From Mycolicibacterium diernhoferi (GTDB lineage Bacteria; Actinomycetota; Actinomycetes; Mycobacteriales; Mycobacteriaceae), in contig NZ_CP080332.1 in the NCBI RefSeq assembly GCF_019456655.1, positions 4,278,001-4,342,000 of the forward strand: a stretch of 64,000 bases of DNA, read 5' to 3'. The notes beneath the pieces are model-generated. The model made no database searches, was not told the DNA's origin, and worked only from the letters and a program-made list of their open reading frames with translations. The first letter of the stretch is position 1, and every line of letters starts with the position of its first letter. A program made the position numbers and the translations under genes. Shown piece after piece: positions 34,008 to 42,889 of this stretch.

Positions 34008-34682
34008 TCAGGATCCGGTGGCGGTTCCGTTGGAATCTCGGGTCGGGGCCGCCGCGAAGCCGCTGCCCACCAGATCGCCGAAGATCTCCTCCACGGGCAG
34101 CGCCTCACCCTCGAGTTCACGCAGCCAGTGCTCGACGAACTCCAGCGTCTCCGCGTGCCCGGCCGACATTCCCAGTGCCTGCTCCATCACCAGCACCCAG
34201 GACACGCTGGTACCGATCACCGACCAGACGACCGGAGGGACATCGCCGGGATCGACACCGTAGCGGTCGAGCGCCGCGGCCATGGCCGCCCGCTGATCCT
34301 CGCGGAACCGCTCGGCGTAGTAGCTGATCTGGGCGCGCAGTTCCTTGCGGTGGTTGGCCAGACCCATGAACTCCATCGTCAGCCGGGTGGCCGCCGGGTC
34401 GGTGCTGAACATCCACAGCGCGCGCAACGGCTGAGCCGATTTGAGCGCCGCCTCCTGCACCACCAGTCCCTGTTCGGCGCGGCGCTGGAACACCGCCAGG
34501 AACAACTCGTCCATGTTCCGGAAGTAGTAGTGCACCAACTGGGGCTTGAGACCGGCCCGCTCGGCGACCCGCCGCGACGTCACCGCGGCGTACCCCTCGT
34601 CGAGCATCAGCGCCTCGGCGGCGTCGAGCAGGACGCCCCGGTTCTTGGCGTCCGGCGCCCCGATTCTGCGCGCTGTGGACAT
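34008..34682 (-). CDS. TetR family transcriptional regulator
   Basis: 224 residues. N-terminal helix-turn-helix: GVLLDAAEALMLDEGYAAVT, SRRVAERAGLKPQLVHYYF, then NMDELFLAVF. The ligand domain is helical. The ATG at 34682 follows GGGGGAG. Divergent from a P450 gene with a separate palindrome (34812-34834) between them. The only regulator inside the catabolic locus, hence a candidate for the GAGAAT-type operators, but its own promoter shows no such site. Confidence 0.88.
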   Translation of the reverse strand: MSTARRIGAPDAKNRGVLLDAAEALMLDEGYAAVTSRRVAERAGLKPQLVHYYFRNMDELFLAVFQRRAEQGLVVQEAALKSAQPLRALWMFSTDPAATRLTMEFMGLANHRKELRAQISYYAERFREDQRAAMAAALDRYGVDPGDVPPVVWSVIGTSVSWVLVMEQALGMSAGHAETLEFVEHWLRELEGEALPVEEIFGDLVGSGFAAAPTRDSNGTATGS

Positions 34683-34811
34683 CTCCCCCACCCTTTGCTG
34701 AAGTTTGCGTCCGCTGCCGCGACGGATCGTATCGACCGACCGCGTGTGACCTTGACCACGACTCTATCCACATGCTAAGCAGGTGCACAGCACTTTTCAT
34801 GTCACAGCTCG

Positions 34812-34834
34812 GCCGGCGATGCGAATTCGCCGGC
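34812..34834. promoter_or_regulatory. Palindrome upstream of P450 gene
   Basis: GCCGGCGA-N7-TCGCCGGC, a perfect 8-7-8 dyad, 53 bp before the P450 start and in the gap to the divergent TetR gene. Possible TetR operator or a 5' UTR hairpin. Confidence 0.4.
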
Positions 34835-34886
34835 AGGACAGCGCCCGACACCATCCCACCCCCACAGCCACCGGAGATCTACCCAC

Positions 34887-36164
34887 ATGAGCGAATACGC
34901 GACGCTGGACTTCCTCACCGACCAGTCGCTGGTGCCCAATCCGTACCCGTACTTCGATTATCTGCGCGAGCAGAACCCGGTCTTGCCGGTGCCGCCGTGG
35001 GGCTGCTACGCCGTCACCGGCTACGAGGAAGCGGTCGCGGTCTACAAGAACACCGACGCCTTCTCCAATGCGGTTGCGCTCGGCGGACCGTTCCCGCCCC
35101 TGCCGTTCACCCCCGAGGGCGATGACATCTCCGAGCAGCTTGAGGCGCACCGGCACCTGCTACCCATGTTCGAGCACATGGTCACCATGGATCCGCCGGA
35201 TCACACCAAGGCCCGCTCTCTGCTGAACCGGCTCCTGACGCCGCGCCGGCTCAAGGAGAACGAGGATTTCATGTGGAAGCTGGCCGACGTCCAGCTCGAC
35301 GAGTTCCTGGAAAACGGCCGGTGCGAGTTCCTGGCCGAGTACGCAAAGCCGTTCTCGCTGCTGGTGATCGCCGACCTGCTGGGTGTGCCAGAAGAGGACC
35401 ACAAGCAGTTCCGCACCAAGCTCGGCGCCGACCGGCCCGGCGCCCGGGTGGGTTCCCTCGAGCAGGAGGTCGTGGACGAGAACCCGCTGCAGTTCCTGGA
35501 CGACAAGTTCATCGCCTACCTGGAGGATCGCCGGGCAAACCCGCGCGAGGACGTCCTGACCTCGCTCGCGACCGCGCTGTACCCGGACGAGTCGGTGCCT
35601 CCGGTCATCGAGGTGGTGCGCTCGGCGACCTTCCTGTTCGCCGCGGGACAGGAGACCACCACCAAGCTGCTCAGCGCCGCGATGCGGGTGCTGGCCGAGA
35701 ATCCCGAGGTCCAGCAGAAGCTGCGTGACGATCGCAGCCTCATCCCGACCTTCATCGAGGAGTCGCTGCGCCTGGAGAGCCCGGTGAAGTGCGACTTCCG
35801 CTTGGCGCGCAAGACGACCGAGGTCGGCGGCGTGAAGATCCCGGCAGGCACCCCGGTGATGGTGCTCCCGGGTGCGGTCAACCGTGACCCCAGCCGTTTC
35901 GAGAATCCGCACGAGCTGCGGCTGGACCGCAAGAACGTGCGCGAGCACATGGCCTTCGGCCGCGGCGTGCACTCCTGCCCGGGCGGGCCGCTCGCCCGCG
36001 TCGAGGGACGCGTGTCGATCGAGCGAATCCTGGACCGGATGGGCGACATCACGGTCGACGCCGACAAGCACGGCCCGGTCGGCGACCAGAACTTCAACTA
36101 CGAGCCGACGTTCGTGTTGCGCGGGTTGACCGACCTGCACGTCAAGTTCACCCCGCTCGGCTGA
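34887..36164 (+). CDS. Cytochrome P450
   Basis: 425 residues, soluble bacterial P450 (class I, needing ferredoxin and reductase). I-helix AAGQETT (252-258), where the usual acid-alcohol pair reads E-T; ExxR at E292-R295; heme loop FGRGVHSCPGG with the thiolate Cys364. Hydroxylates an unactivated carbon, probably early in degradation of the locus substrate. Alone in its unit and divergent from TetR. A long perfect hairpin follows. The family number cannot be assigned by eye. Confidence 0.93.
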   Translation: MSEYATLDFLTDQSLVPNPYPYFDYLREQNPVLPVPPWGCYAVTGYEEAVAVYKNTDAFSNAVALGGPFPPLPFTPEGDDISEQLEAHRHLLPMFEHMVTMDPPDHTKARSLLNRLLTPRRLKENEDFMWKLADVQLDEFLENGRCEFLAEYAKPFSLLVIADLLGVPEEDHKQFRTKLGADRPGARVGSLEQEVVDENPLQFLDDKFIAYLEDRRANPREDVLTSLATALYPDESVPPVIEVVRSATFLFAAGQETTTKLLSAAMRVLAENPEVQQKLRDDRSLIPTFIEESLRLESPVKCDFRLARKTTEVGGVKIPAGTPVMVLPGAVNRDPSRFENPHELRLDRKNVREHMAFGRGVHSCPGGPLARVEGRVSIERILDRMGDITVDADKHGPVGDQNFNYEPTFVLRGLTDLHVKFTPLG

Positions 36165-36181
36165 CACCAGACGCCTCGCGA

Positions 36182-36228
36182 GTTCGGCGCGTCTTCCGTG
36201 CGATCAGCGCACGGAAGACGCGCCGAAC
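36182..36228 (+). terminator. Long perfect hairpin after P450 gene
   Basis: A 21-bp perfect stem begins GTTCGGCGCG and ends CGCGCCGAAC, with a 5-base loop. No T tract follows, as is common for mycobacterial terminators. A related hairpin follows the second P450 gene (56136-56178). Confidence 0.6.
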
Positions 36229-36242
36229 CCGTTTCCGCTATC

Positions 36243-36257
36243 GAGAATATTATTCTC
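36243..36257. promoter_or_regulatory. Operator GAGAAT-N3-ATTCTC, perfect copy 2
   Basis: GAGAAT-ATT-ATTCTC, perfect, 93 bp upstream of the MmpS-like/Mce-associated operon. A further GAGAAT half lies at 36272-36277. Confidence 0.68.
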
Positions 36258-36350
36258 CGTTTTCGCGAGGGCGAGAATCCCGTTTCGACTCTCCGAAGCG
36301 CACCCGCGTTCTATAGTCAGCCGAAGCCGCCGAGCCGTGGAGGAAGTCCT

Positions 36351-36770
36351 GTGAAGTTCGTCGTGGTGCACGCCGCGGTCGCCGCGGCCGTCATGAGCCT
36401 GGCCTGCGCCGTCCCGGCCGCGGCCGAAGAGCCGGTCCTGCATCACGTCAAGTACACCGTCGGCGCCAGCCAGCCGACGCGCGCGGTCATCTACTACCGC
36501 GATGTGCAGCCGCCGAATTGGGCCGACTACAGCCACAATCCGTACGTCTTCAGTCCCAGGGCCGACGTCGATCTGGGCCCCGGCAAGCCCTGGGTTCTGG
36601 AAGCCACCCTGGCCGACCCGCAGTCCTGGGCGATGGTCGTCGCGTCGGTACCCGGACACACCCCAGGCCTGGCCGACCCCGGTTTCGTCTGCGAGCTGCG
36701 GGTGGACGACGTCGTGGTCGCCACCGATTCGGGCCTCAAGGGTGCGCTCTGCTCACTGCGCACCTGGTAG
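36351..36770 (+). CDS. Secreted MmpS-like protein
   Basis: 139 residues from a GTG preceded by GGAGGA. Signal peptide: MKFVVVHAAVAAAVMSL, cleavage near AVPAAAEE. The mature domain (VKYTVGASQPTRAVIYYRDV, then PWVLEATLADPQSWAMVVASV, then CELRVDDVVVA...GALCSLR) follows the beta-sandwich pattern of MmpS C-terminal domains, including two Cys near the end. Unlike MmpS it has a cleavable signal and no adjacent mmpL. Heads an operon with two Mce-associated genes, so a periplasmic helper in lipid transport is a fair inference. Confidence 0.7.
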   Translation: MKFVVVHAAVAAAVMSLACAVPAAAEEPVLHHVKYTVGASQPTRAVIYYRDVQPPNWADYSHNPYVFSPRADVDLGPGKPWVLEATLADPQSWAMVVASVPGHTPGLADPGFVCELRVDDVVVATDSGLKGALCSLRTW

Positions 36771-36871
36771 CGCCGCAGACATCGCCCACTGGCCGGGCAC
36801 CCGGCCGATCCAGCCCGCCGGCTCCGGTACCGTGAAACCGATTGCTGCATGCGGAAAAGACAGGAGGTCGG

Positions 36872-37687
36872 ATGCGGTTTCGCAAGTCTGACCCGGCGAA
36901 GGACCCCGCCAAGCCCGACGTGACCACCGATGCGGAGGGTACCGAAACGGCGACAGATGCCACGACTGCGCTGACGCTCGCGGAGGCGGAAGCGGCGGCC
37001 GCCGAGGCCACCGCGGCAGCCGCCCGGGCCCGCGCCGACGAGATCCGATCGCGCAAGCAGGACGCCGCCGGTGCGGACAGCACAGCCGAACCCACCGACA
37101 CCGAAGTCGAATCCGAGAGCGACTCGGCAGCCGAGGAAACCGAGGCAGGTAACGCCGAGGACTACGAGGCCGCCGAGCCCGTCCAGCCACAGCGCCGGCT
37201 CGGCCCCGCACTGCGTTGGGCGGCAGCCGCTCTCGTCGTGCTGCTGACCGGCGCACTGATCACCGTCAGCGTGCTGATGGTGCTCCAGCATCGCAGCGTC
37301 GAGGACAAGCAGCGTCAGGCGGCCGAGTACGCGGCGGCAGCCAAGCAGAGCGTGGTGACGCTGATGTCCCTGGACTTCACCAGTGTCGACGAGGATGTCC
37401 AACGCATCCTGGACAACTCGACCGGGAACTTCCGCAAGGAATTCGAGGCCCAGGCAAAGGATTTCGCCACCGTGGCCAAGGAGTCGAAAGTGGTCACCGA
37501 GGCGACCGCCACCGCGGCGGCGGTCGAGTCGATGACCGACAACGACGCCGTCGTCCTGGTCACCGCCACCTCGACGGTCAGCAATACCGCAGGCGCCCAA
37601 CAGGAGCCGCGGAGCTGGCGACTCGCGGTGAGCCTGACCCGCGACGGCGACCAGATCAAGATGTCGAAGGTGGAGTTCGCCCCGTGA
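36872..37687 (+). CDS. Mce-associated membrane protein
   Basis: 271 residues from MRFRKSDPAK (AGGAGG 6 bases upstream). A long acidic/Ala-rich cytoplasmic N terminus, a membrane helix near 112-135 (LRWAAAALVVLLTGALITVS), then an external domain TLMSLDFTSVDEDVQRILDN ending IKMSKVEFAP. Paralogue of 27466-28218 with near-identical motifs. Overlaps the next gene by GTGA. Confidence 0.87.
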   Translation: MRFRKSDPAKDPAKPDVTTDAEGTETATDATTALTLAEAEAAAAEATAAAARARADEIRSRKQDAAGADSTAEPTDTEVESESDSAAEETEAGNAEDYEAAEPVQPQRRLGPALRWAAAALVVLLTGALITVSVLMVLQHRSVEDKQRQAAEYAAAAKQSVVTLMSLDFTSVDEDVQRILDNSTGNFRKEFEAQAKDFATVAKESKVVTEATATAAAVESMTDNDAVVLVTATSTVSNTAGAQQEPRSWRLAVSLTRDGDQIKMSKVEFAP

Positions 37688-38283
37688 CCAGTGAAGAACC
37701 CGTGACCACCGAGGATACGGCCGCCACCGTGGCCGCCGAGGCTACGACCACCACCGTGGCGCAGACCCCCACTACCCCTGCCGCTTCCCCGTCGCGGCTG
37801 CAGAAGTGGATCGCCCCGGTGCTGCTCGCGGCACTGCTGTTGACTTCGGCCGGTGTGGCCGGCTGGCTCTACTTCACCGATTACCGCACCGATCAGCAGA
37901 TCGACGAGACCGCGCGACAGGCCGTACTGACCGCGGCCGCCGACGGCGCCGTGGCGCTGCTCTCCTATTCACCGGCCACCCTGGACGCCGACTTCGCCAA
38001 TGCCAAGTCCCGGATGACCGGCGACTTCCTGGACTACTACACCCAGTTCACCGACGAAATCGTCGCGCCCGCAGCCAAGGAGAAGCAGGTGCAGACGTCC
38101 GCGGCGGTGACGCGCAAGGGGATCGTCGACATCGAACCGGACACCGCCGAGGTGCTCGTCTTCATCAATCAGTCGACCACCAGCCGGGACAACCCGGACG
38201 GCAGCTTCACCGCGAGCGCGGTCAAGGTGGTGCTGGAAAAGCAGGACGGCGCCTGGCTCATCGCCGCTTTTGATCCTGTCTAG
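37684..38283 (+). CDS. Mce-associated membrane protein
   Basis: 199 residues starting at a GTG overlapping the previous stop. Thr/Ala-rich N terminus, a membrane helix near 43-63 (APVLLAALLLTSAGVAGWLY), external domain ALLSYSPATLDADFANA ... GDFLDYYTQFTDEI ending WLIAAFDPV. Paralogue of 26870-27469. The gene pair faces the 3' end of the small secreted genes that follow the mce operon. Confidence 0.86.
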   Translation: MTSEEPVTTEDTAATVAAEATTTTVAQTPTTPAASPSRLQKWIAPVLLAALLLTSAGVAGWLYFTDYRTDQQIDETARQAVLTAAADGAVALLSYSPATLDADFANAKSRMTGDFLDYYTQFTDEIVAPAAKEKQVQTSAAVTRKGIVDIEPDTAEVLVFINQSTTSRDNPDGSFTASAVKVVLEKQDGAWLIAAFDPV

Positions 38284-38319
38284 CTTTCGACCCGGTCTTG
38301 CTCCAGCGCTCGACCCGGC

Positions 38320-38766
38320 CTAGAACCGCACCAGCGAGAACGTCCACACGTTCATCCCGGGCGGGCCGTTGAAGCAGCCCACGTCGAACCGGGACTCCAC
38401 CGTGCCGAACAGGCTCACGTCGTCCCACCGGTAGGTGTCCTTGGTCGGCATCACGTGCCCGAGACAACGCAGCCCGTCGGGAACGTCGGCGGTAAACGCC
38501 CATTGCCCGTCGACCATGCGGGCTTCGCCGCCGTAATACGCACCGAACTTCGGACGCGGCACGGCTCGCACCAGCCGGCAATCATCGGTCGGGGTGTCGT
38601 ACTGGTCGTAATCCTCGCAGGGGTAGGTCGCCCAAACCCAGGACGCATCCGTCCACCGGTTGCTCATCACCTCGTAGTTGCCGAGGTTCATCGCGTTGGC
38701 CGGCGGCGCGAACAGGCCGGCGGCCACGATCGGCGTCAGCGCAGCGCCAAGGATCGATTTCTTCAT
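38320..38766 (-). CDS. Secreted protein (Rv1974/Rv1975-like position)
   Basis: 148 residues with a signal peptide (MKKSILGAALTPIVAAGLF, then ANA). The mature part begins MNLGNYEVMSNRWTDASWVW and has four Cys (YPCEDYD, DDCRL, RCLGH, VGCF), ending VWTFSLVRF. A similar layout (G-x-Y-x-V-x-S-N) is seen in the secreted protein at 39354. Small secreted proteins of this kind sit beside the mce3 operon of M. tuberculosis; function unknown. Confidence 0.72.
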   Translation of the reverse strand: MKKSILGAALTPIVAAGLFAPPANAMNLGNYEVMSNRWTDASWVWATYPCEDYDQYDTPTDDCRLVRAVPRPKFGAYYGGEARMVDGQWAFTADVPDGLRCLGHVMPTKDTYRWDDVSLFGTVESRFDVGCFNGPPGMNVWTFSLVRF

Positions 38767-38802
38767 CGTGCTCCTCGTTCAAAAAGTCGACAGGCCAACA
38801 GA

Positions 38803-39243
38803 TCAGCGCGGGATGGGGTCGGACGCCGACGCATCCCCGCGCACCCAGCGGGTCGCGCCGTTCTTGGCGATACACGTGAGGAACAGCCCGTCCGGGGACT
38901 GGGCCATGTCGCTTTCGTAACCACTGCAGGTGGCACCTTCGGCCTTGATGCCGTGCATCTCCGTGGCGCGGAACCACCGGGGCTCATAGCGCCGCGGTGA
39001 ACCGCAGAACACCAACCGGCCCCAGGACGTCACACCGAACACGTAGTGCGTGGTGTTGTTGCAGTAGGAGCCGAGCACGATGTTGGGAGCGATGCCCGGT
39101 GTGCACGACGGATCGTTGCAATCGAACAGCATCGCCGGTTCGGCCGGGACCGGCTCCGCGGGCGGTTCCGCAGCAGCGATCGGCGCCGAAAACATCGGTG
39201 CCACAGCGACAGCCGCGGCCACCACACCCCTCATCACGCGCAT
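38803..39243 (-). CDS. Secreted Cys-rich protein
   Basis: 146 residues from MRVMRGVVAAAVAVAPMF with cleavage near IAAAEPP. The mature protein has about six Cys (FDCNDPSCTPG, SYCNN, VFCGS, ATCSGYE, LTCIAKNG), likely disulfide-bonded. It lies 36 bp upstream of the secreted gene at 38766 in the same direction. No enzyme motif. Confidence 0.7.
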   Translation of the reverse strand: MRVMRGVVAAAVAVAPMFSAPIAAAEPPAEPVPAEPAMLFDCNDPSCTPGIAPNIVLGSYCNNTTHYVFGVTSWGRLVFCGSPRRYEPRWFRATEMHGIKAEGATCSGYESDMAQSPDGLFLTCIAKNGATRWVRGDASASDPIPR

Positions 39244-39353
39244 ACCGTCCACCTTCCCACATTGCGATAACAAAGTTCTCCTATTCTGCAAGGGTTGCTC
39301 TTCGTCGGCACTACGCTGGAGGGAAGACACCCTGAAAAGCGTGAGGAGTCGTC

Positions 39354-39863
39354 ATGCATGCATTCGGTCCATCGGTCGGCGTGGCAGCGGTCATCGCCGG
39401 CGCCCTGGCAATGGGCGTCGCCCCGACCGCGCACGCCGCCCCCGGTAACCCCCTCAACGGTCCGTACCGGGTGATCTCCAACGGCGACTGGGCCAAGACG
39501 AACGAGGTCCGTATGAACGAGGCCGTCGTGGTGTCGACGTGGACCTTCTCGACCAGTTGCACCAATGTTCAGACCTGCGACGGAACGGTCACCAGCGACA
39601 AGGGTTGGACGGTCCCGGCCAAATTCCGGATCAACCGCTGGATCGTCGAAGTGGAGCATCCGGGCTGGCTGCCCTGCCCGGATGGCACCAGCGCGCCTGG
39701 CTACCAGCGCTTCCAGTTCTTCGGGACAAGCCCTAACGGACAGGTGGACACCGCGAACGGGCAGACCCTCAAGGGATTCGATCGCACCGAGGGCCCAGGC
39801 GGCGCCTGCGGCCGCAACACCCCCACCGCCATCGAGATGCCGCTGCGACTGGACAAGATGTAA
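39354..39863 (+). CDS. Secreted protein (Rv1974/Rv1975-like)
   Basis: 169 residues with a signal peptide (FGPSVGVAAVIAGALAMGV, A-H-A-A site). The mature part starts GNPLNGPYRVISNGDWAKTN, has VVSTWTFSTSC and CDGTVTSDKGW, then a C-P-D-G-T segment and an internal GGACGRNTPT. Four to five Cys. Shares the 'Y-x-V-x-S-N' opening with 38320-38766. Convergent with mceF; a perfect terminator hairpin separates them. Confidence 0.72.
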   Translation: MHAFGPSVGVAAVIAGALAMGVAPTAHAAPGNPLNGPYRVISNGDWAKTNEVRMNEAVVVSTWTFSTSCTNVQTCDGTVTSDKGWTVPAKFRINRWIVEVEHPGWLPCPDGTSAPGYQRFQFFGTSPNGQVDTANGQTLKGFDRTEGPGGACGRNTPTAIEMPLRLDKM

Positions 39864-39901
39864 TTCGCTGCACCGCAACGACGCTCGCGTCAGAACCGCC
39901 C

Positions 39902-39935
39902 AGAAGATCCCCGGCCGTCCGGCCGGGGATCTTCT
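39902..39935. terminator. Bidirectional terminator after mce operon
   Basis: Perfect 15-bp stem AGAAGATCCCCGGCC / GGCCGGGGATCTTCT with a 4-base loop, between the convergent secreted-protein gene and mceF. Confidence 0.8.
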
Positions 39936-39967
39936 GTTCTGATGGCCCACCCGATGGTGGCGGACCA

Positions 39968-41617
39968 TCAGGTCGGCATCAGTTCCTGCCATGACTTCGG
40001 TGCGCCGCCGGCGATCAGATTGGTCTGCTGCTCGTAGCGGCCGTCCGGTGTCATGTACTTGCCGGTGTTCGGGTCGTACGGCACCACCGCGACCGACGGC
40101 CCACTGCCGGCCGAGTTCGCACTGGGAGCCACCGGCAGCGCACCGTCGGCGGGCGGCGGGGTCACCGGCGGCACCGGGACACCGTTGACCGAGTTCCCCG
40201 GCGGCGGCGGCGGAATGTACGCCGTCGGCGGGGAGGACACCTGTGCCGGTGGTGGCGGTGGCGCGGCGGGCGCGCCGGGAGGCGTCCCGGACGGGACCGC
40301 ACCCGGCGGCAGCGGTGTGCCCGCTATCGGGGCGTGGATCTGTCCCTCGAAGGAAACCCGGTCGTCCGGCGGGATGCCCTGGGACACCAGATTCGGATCG
40401 AAGGGCATCGGGCCGGTCAGATGCTGACGCATCGCCAACGGCACGAATCCTCGTGGGTCGTTGCACAGTTCGACCGTCGGGGCACGCTTGCCCGGATGTT
40501 CCATACACGGGATATTGCGCGCACCACGCACCGAGATGGGTGAGTCGTGCGGCAGCTTGCAGTACAGGTTGTCCGGGGTGTCGACCGTGCTGGTGTCCGC
40601 CGGGGACCGCCACTGCGATGGCGGCAGGAAGCCGACCAGACACGGATTGGGGTCACCCACGGTGAGCGTGAAGTCGCCTACCGGCAGGCCGGTGGGATTG
40701 TTCTTCGGTAGACCGAAGGACTGCTGCGCCGCGATGTAGTTGGGCAGCAGCACGAACAACTGCTCCAGAGCCGGGTTGTAGGTCAGCAGGATCTGGCTCA
40801 CCGTGGTCAGGTTCGCCAACAGCACCGGCAGTGTCGGTTTGATGTCGGTGAGCAGTCCCGAAACCTCTTCGGCGAAGCCGGGGCCGCGCTGCAGCAGGGT
40901 GCGCACCTGCGGATCGTTGCGGACCACCTGCTCAGTGATACCGGCCAGGCTGCGTGACCACGTCCGGATGGCGTCGGTGGTCTGAACCTGAGTATCCAGC
41001 AGCGGGACGCTGTTGTCGATGAGTGAACTCATCTCACCGGAGACACTGTCCGCGTCGCGGGTCAGCTTGCCCGCCGAATCGATCAGCGACTGGAAGTCGT
41101 ATCCCGCACCGTTGAAGGCCTGATAGGTCTCGTCCAGCAGCGCGTTGAGCCGGTCCTTGGGAATCGACTGCACCAGAGCGCTCATCTGGTCGAGCATCGG
41201 GCCGACCTCCTGAGGGATGGTGGTGTTCTCCGCCGAGATCACCGCGCCGTCCTGCAGATACGGCTCCGAGTCGGTGTTCGGGCGCAGATCCACATACTGC
41301 TCGCCCACCGCAGACACACTGAGCACCTCGGCCCGCAGGTCCGCGGGGACCTTGGGCGATCGGTCCAGCGACAGCGTGGCGCGCGCTCCGGTGTCGGTCA
41401 ACTCGACGGCCGTCACCCGGCCGATCTGGACACCGTTGTAGGTGACATTGGAGAACCGGTACAGTCCGCCGGTGGCGGGCAGGTCGAGACTCACTGTGAG
41501 CCTGCCGATCCCGAGCAGTGTGGGCAACTTCATGTACCCGAACACCATCACTCCGACACCGACAATGGACGCCACGGTGAAGATGATCAGCTGCATTCTG
41601 ACAAAGCGAGTCAGCAT
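39968..41617 (-). CDS. MceF-family protein
   Basis: 549 residues, last gene of the mce operon. N-terminal membrane anchor (LIIFTVASIVGVGVMVFGY), the MCE/MlaD beta-barrel domain at about 38-120 (YRFSNVTYNGVQIGRVTAVEL), a long helical region that would form the tunnel needle, and a Pro/Gly-rich C terminus (PPGAPAAPPPPP). Follows the MceE stop directly (TAG-ATG). Part of the hexameric lipid-transport channel spanning the cell envelope. Confidence 0.93.
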   Translation of the reverse strand: MLTRFVRMQLIIFTVASIVGVGVMVFGYMKLPTLLGIGRLTVSLDLPATGGLYRFSNVTYNGVQIGRVTAVELTDTGARATLSLDRSPKVPADLRAEVLSVSAVGEQYVDLRPNTDSEPYLQDGAVISAENTTIPQEVGPMLDQMSALVQSIPKDRLNALLDETYQAFNGAGYDFQSLIDSAGKLTRDADSVSGEMSSLIDNSVPLLDTQVQTTDAIRTWSRSLAGITEQVVRNDPQVRTLLQRGPGFAEEVSGLLTDIKPTLPVLLANLTTVSQILLTYNPALEQLFVLLPNYIAAQQSFGLPKNNPTGLPVGDFTLTVGDPNPCLVGFLPPSQWRSPADTSTVDTPDNLYCKLPHDSPISVRGARNIPCMEHPGKRAPTVELCNDPRGFVPLAMRQHLTGPMPFDPNLVSQGIPPDDRVSFEGQIHAPIAGTPLPPGAVPSGTPPGAPAAPPPPPAQVSSPPTAYIPPPPPGNSVNGVPVPPVTPPPADGALPVAPSANSAGSGPSVAVVPYDPNTGKYMTPDGRYEQQTNLIAGGAPKSWQELMPT

Positions 41618-42889
41618 CTATCCACCGCTTCCCTGGGCGGGCGCATACGGCCCGGCGAAGATGGGCGCCGCGGGCGCCGGGGGTGACGAATGCGGGGGCA
41701 GCGGTGGCGGTGCCACCGGCAGCACCGGGCCGTTGACCGGCGGAGGTGCACCCGCGGGTGCCGGCGCGCCGGCAGGCGGCGGCGCGATCGGCGCCGACAT
41801 CGGGTTGTAGGAGTAGTTCAGGTACCACGGATCACCCGGCGCCGGAATGAGCGTCGCGTTCTCATCACCCCAGCGGGTGCCGAGCAACAGCGTGCGCTTG
41901 AGCCGCGGGTAGGTCAGGTCGAAGACCGCGAACAGATTCAGGAAGTCGCCCTTGACGGCGCGCTCGATCGCATTGGGTCCGTAAGGGAAGGCTGATGCGT
42001 AGGCCAGGCCGTCGTTGATATCGGGACCGATATCGGCCAAAGCCTTGAGCGCGGGCTCCAGGTTGGCCAGGTCGCGCACCAGTTCCTTGCCTGCGTCGTT
42101 GACCAGACCGGTTGCCGTGTCGCTGAAATCGCCGAGGCGCTGCAGTGCGGTGGTGAACTGCGGGCGGCTCTCGATCAACACGTCCAGGGCGGGCGGGATG
42201 TCCTTGAGCGCCCGGTCGATCTTGTCGTTCTGCGAGGCGAACGTGCCGGCGACGGTATTCAGCTGTTTGATGGACGCCACGATGTTGCTGCGCTGGGTGT
42301 CCAGGGTCCCGACGAACTTGTCGAGACGCACCAGCAGATCGCGGATCTCGGACTCCCGCCCCGACATCGCGGTGCTGAAGTTGTGGATGATGTCACCGAT
42401 CTGGCCCAACCCACCGCCGTTGACCATGGTCGACAGCGAGGACAGCGTCTGTTCGGTGGACGGATACGTCGACGAATCACTCAGCGGGATGGTCGCTCCG
42501 GACTGCAGTTGACCCGACGGGTCCTCCCCCACCGGGGCATTGAGCGCCAAGTGCATGGACCCCAACAGGCTGGTCTGCCCGACCGTGGCAACGGCATTGC
42601 CGGGCACCACGACACCCGGGTTGATGTTGACCTCGACGTTGGCGTTCCAGCCGTCGACCCTCATCTTCCCCACGCTGCCGACGACCGCATCATCGATCAT
42701 CACCGGCGAATTCGATTCGAGGGTACCGACGTTGGCGACCTCGACGGTGAAACGCTGGGCGTCCCTGGTGTTGCCCTGCACACCCGGCAACGGCAGCGAG
42801 TTCACCCCGTGGAAGGCACACCCGCTGAGGACGAACCCGGCGGCCGTCCCGACCACCAGGGCGCGCCGCGCCGATCCGACACTGATCAT
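41618..42889 (-). CDS. MceE-family lipoprotein
   Basis: 423 residues with a lipoprotein signal: LSGC, lipid-modified Cys24. MCE domain from about 43 (QRFTVEVANVGTLESNSPVMIDD), helical needle region, then a Pro/Ala-rich tail. MceE is typically the lipoprotein of the six subunits, as here. Its ATG overlaps the mceD stop. Confidence 0.94.
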   Translation of the reverse strand: MISVGSARRALVVGTAAGFVLSGCAFHGVNSLPLPGVQGNTRDAQRFTVEVANVGTLESNSPVMIDDAVVGSVGKMRVDGWNANVEVNINPGVVVPGNAVATVGQTSLLGSMHLALNAPVGEDPSGQLQSGATIPLSDSSTYPSTEQTLSSLSTMVNGGGLGQIGDIIHNFSTAMSGRESEIRDLLVRLDKFVGTLDTQRSNIVASIKQLNTVAGTFASQNDKIDRALKDIPPALDVLIESRPQFTTALQRLGDFSDTATGLVNDAGKELVRDLANLEPALKALADIGPDINDGLAYASAFPYGPNAIERAVKGDFLNLFAVFDLTYPRLKRTLLLGTRWGDENATLIPAPGDPWYLNYSYNPMSAPIAPPPAGAPAPAGAPPPVNGPVLPVAPPPLPPHSSPPAPAAPIFAGPYAPAQGSGG

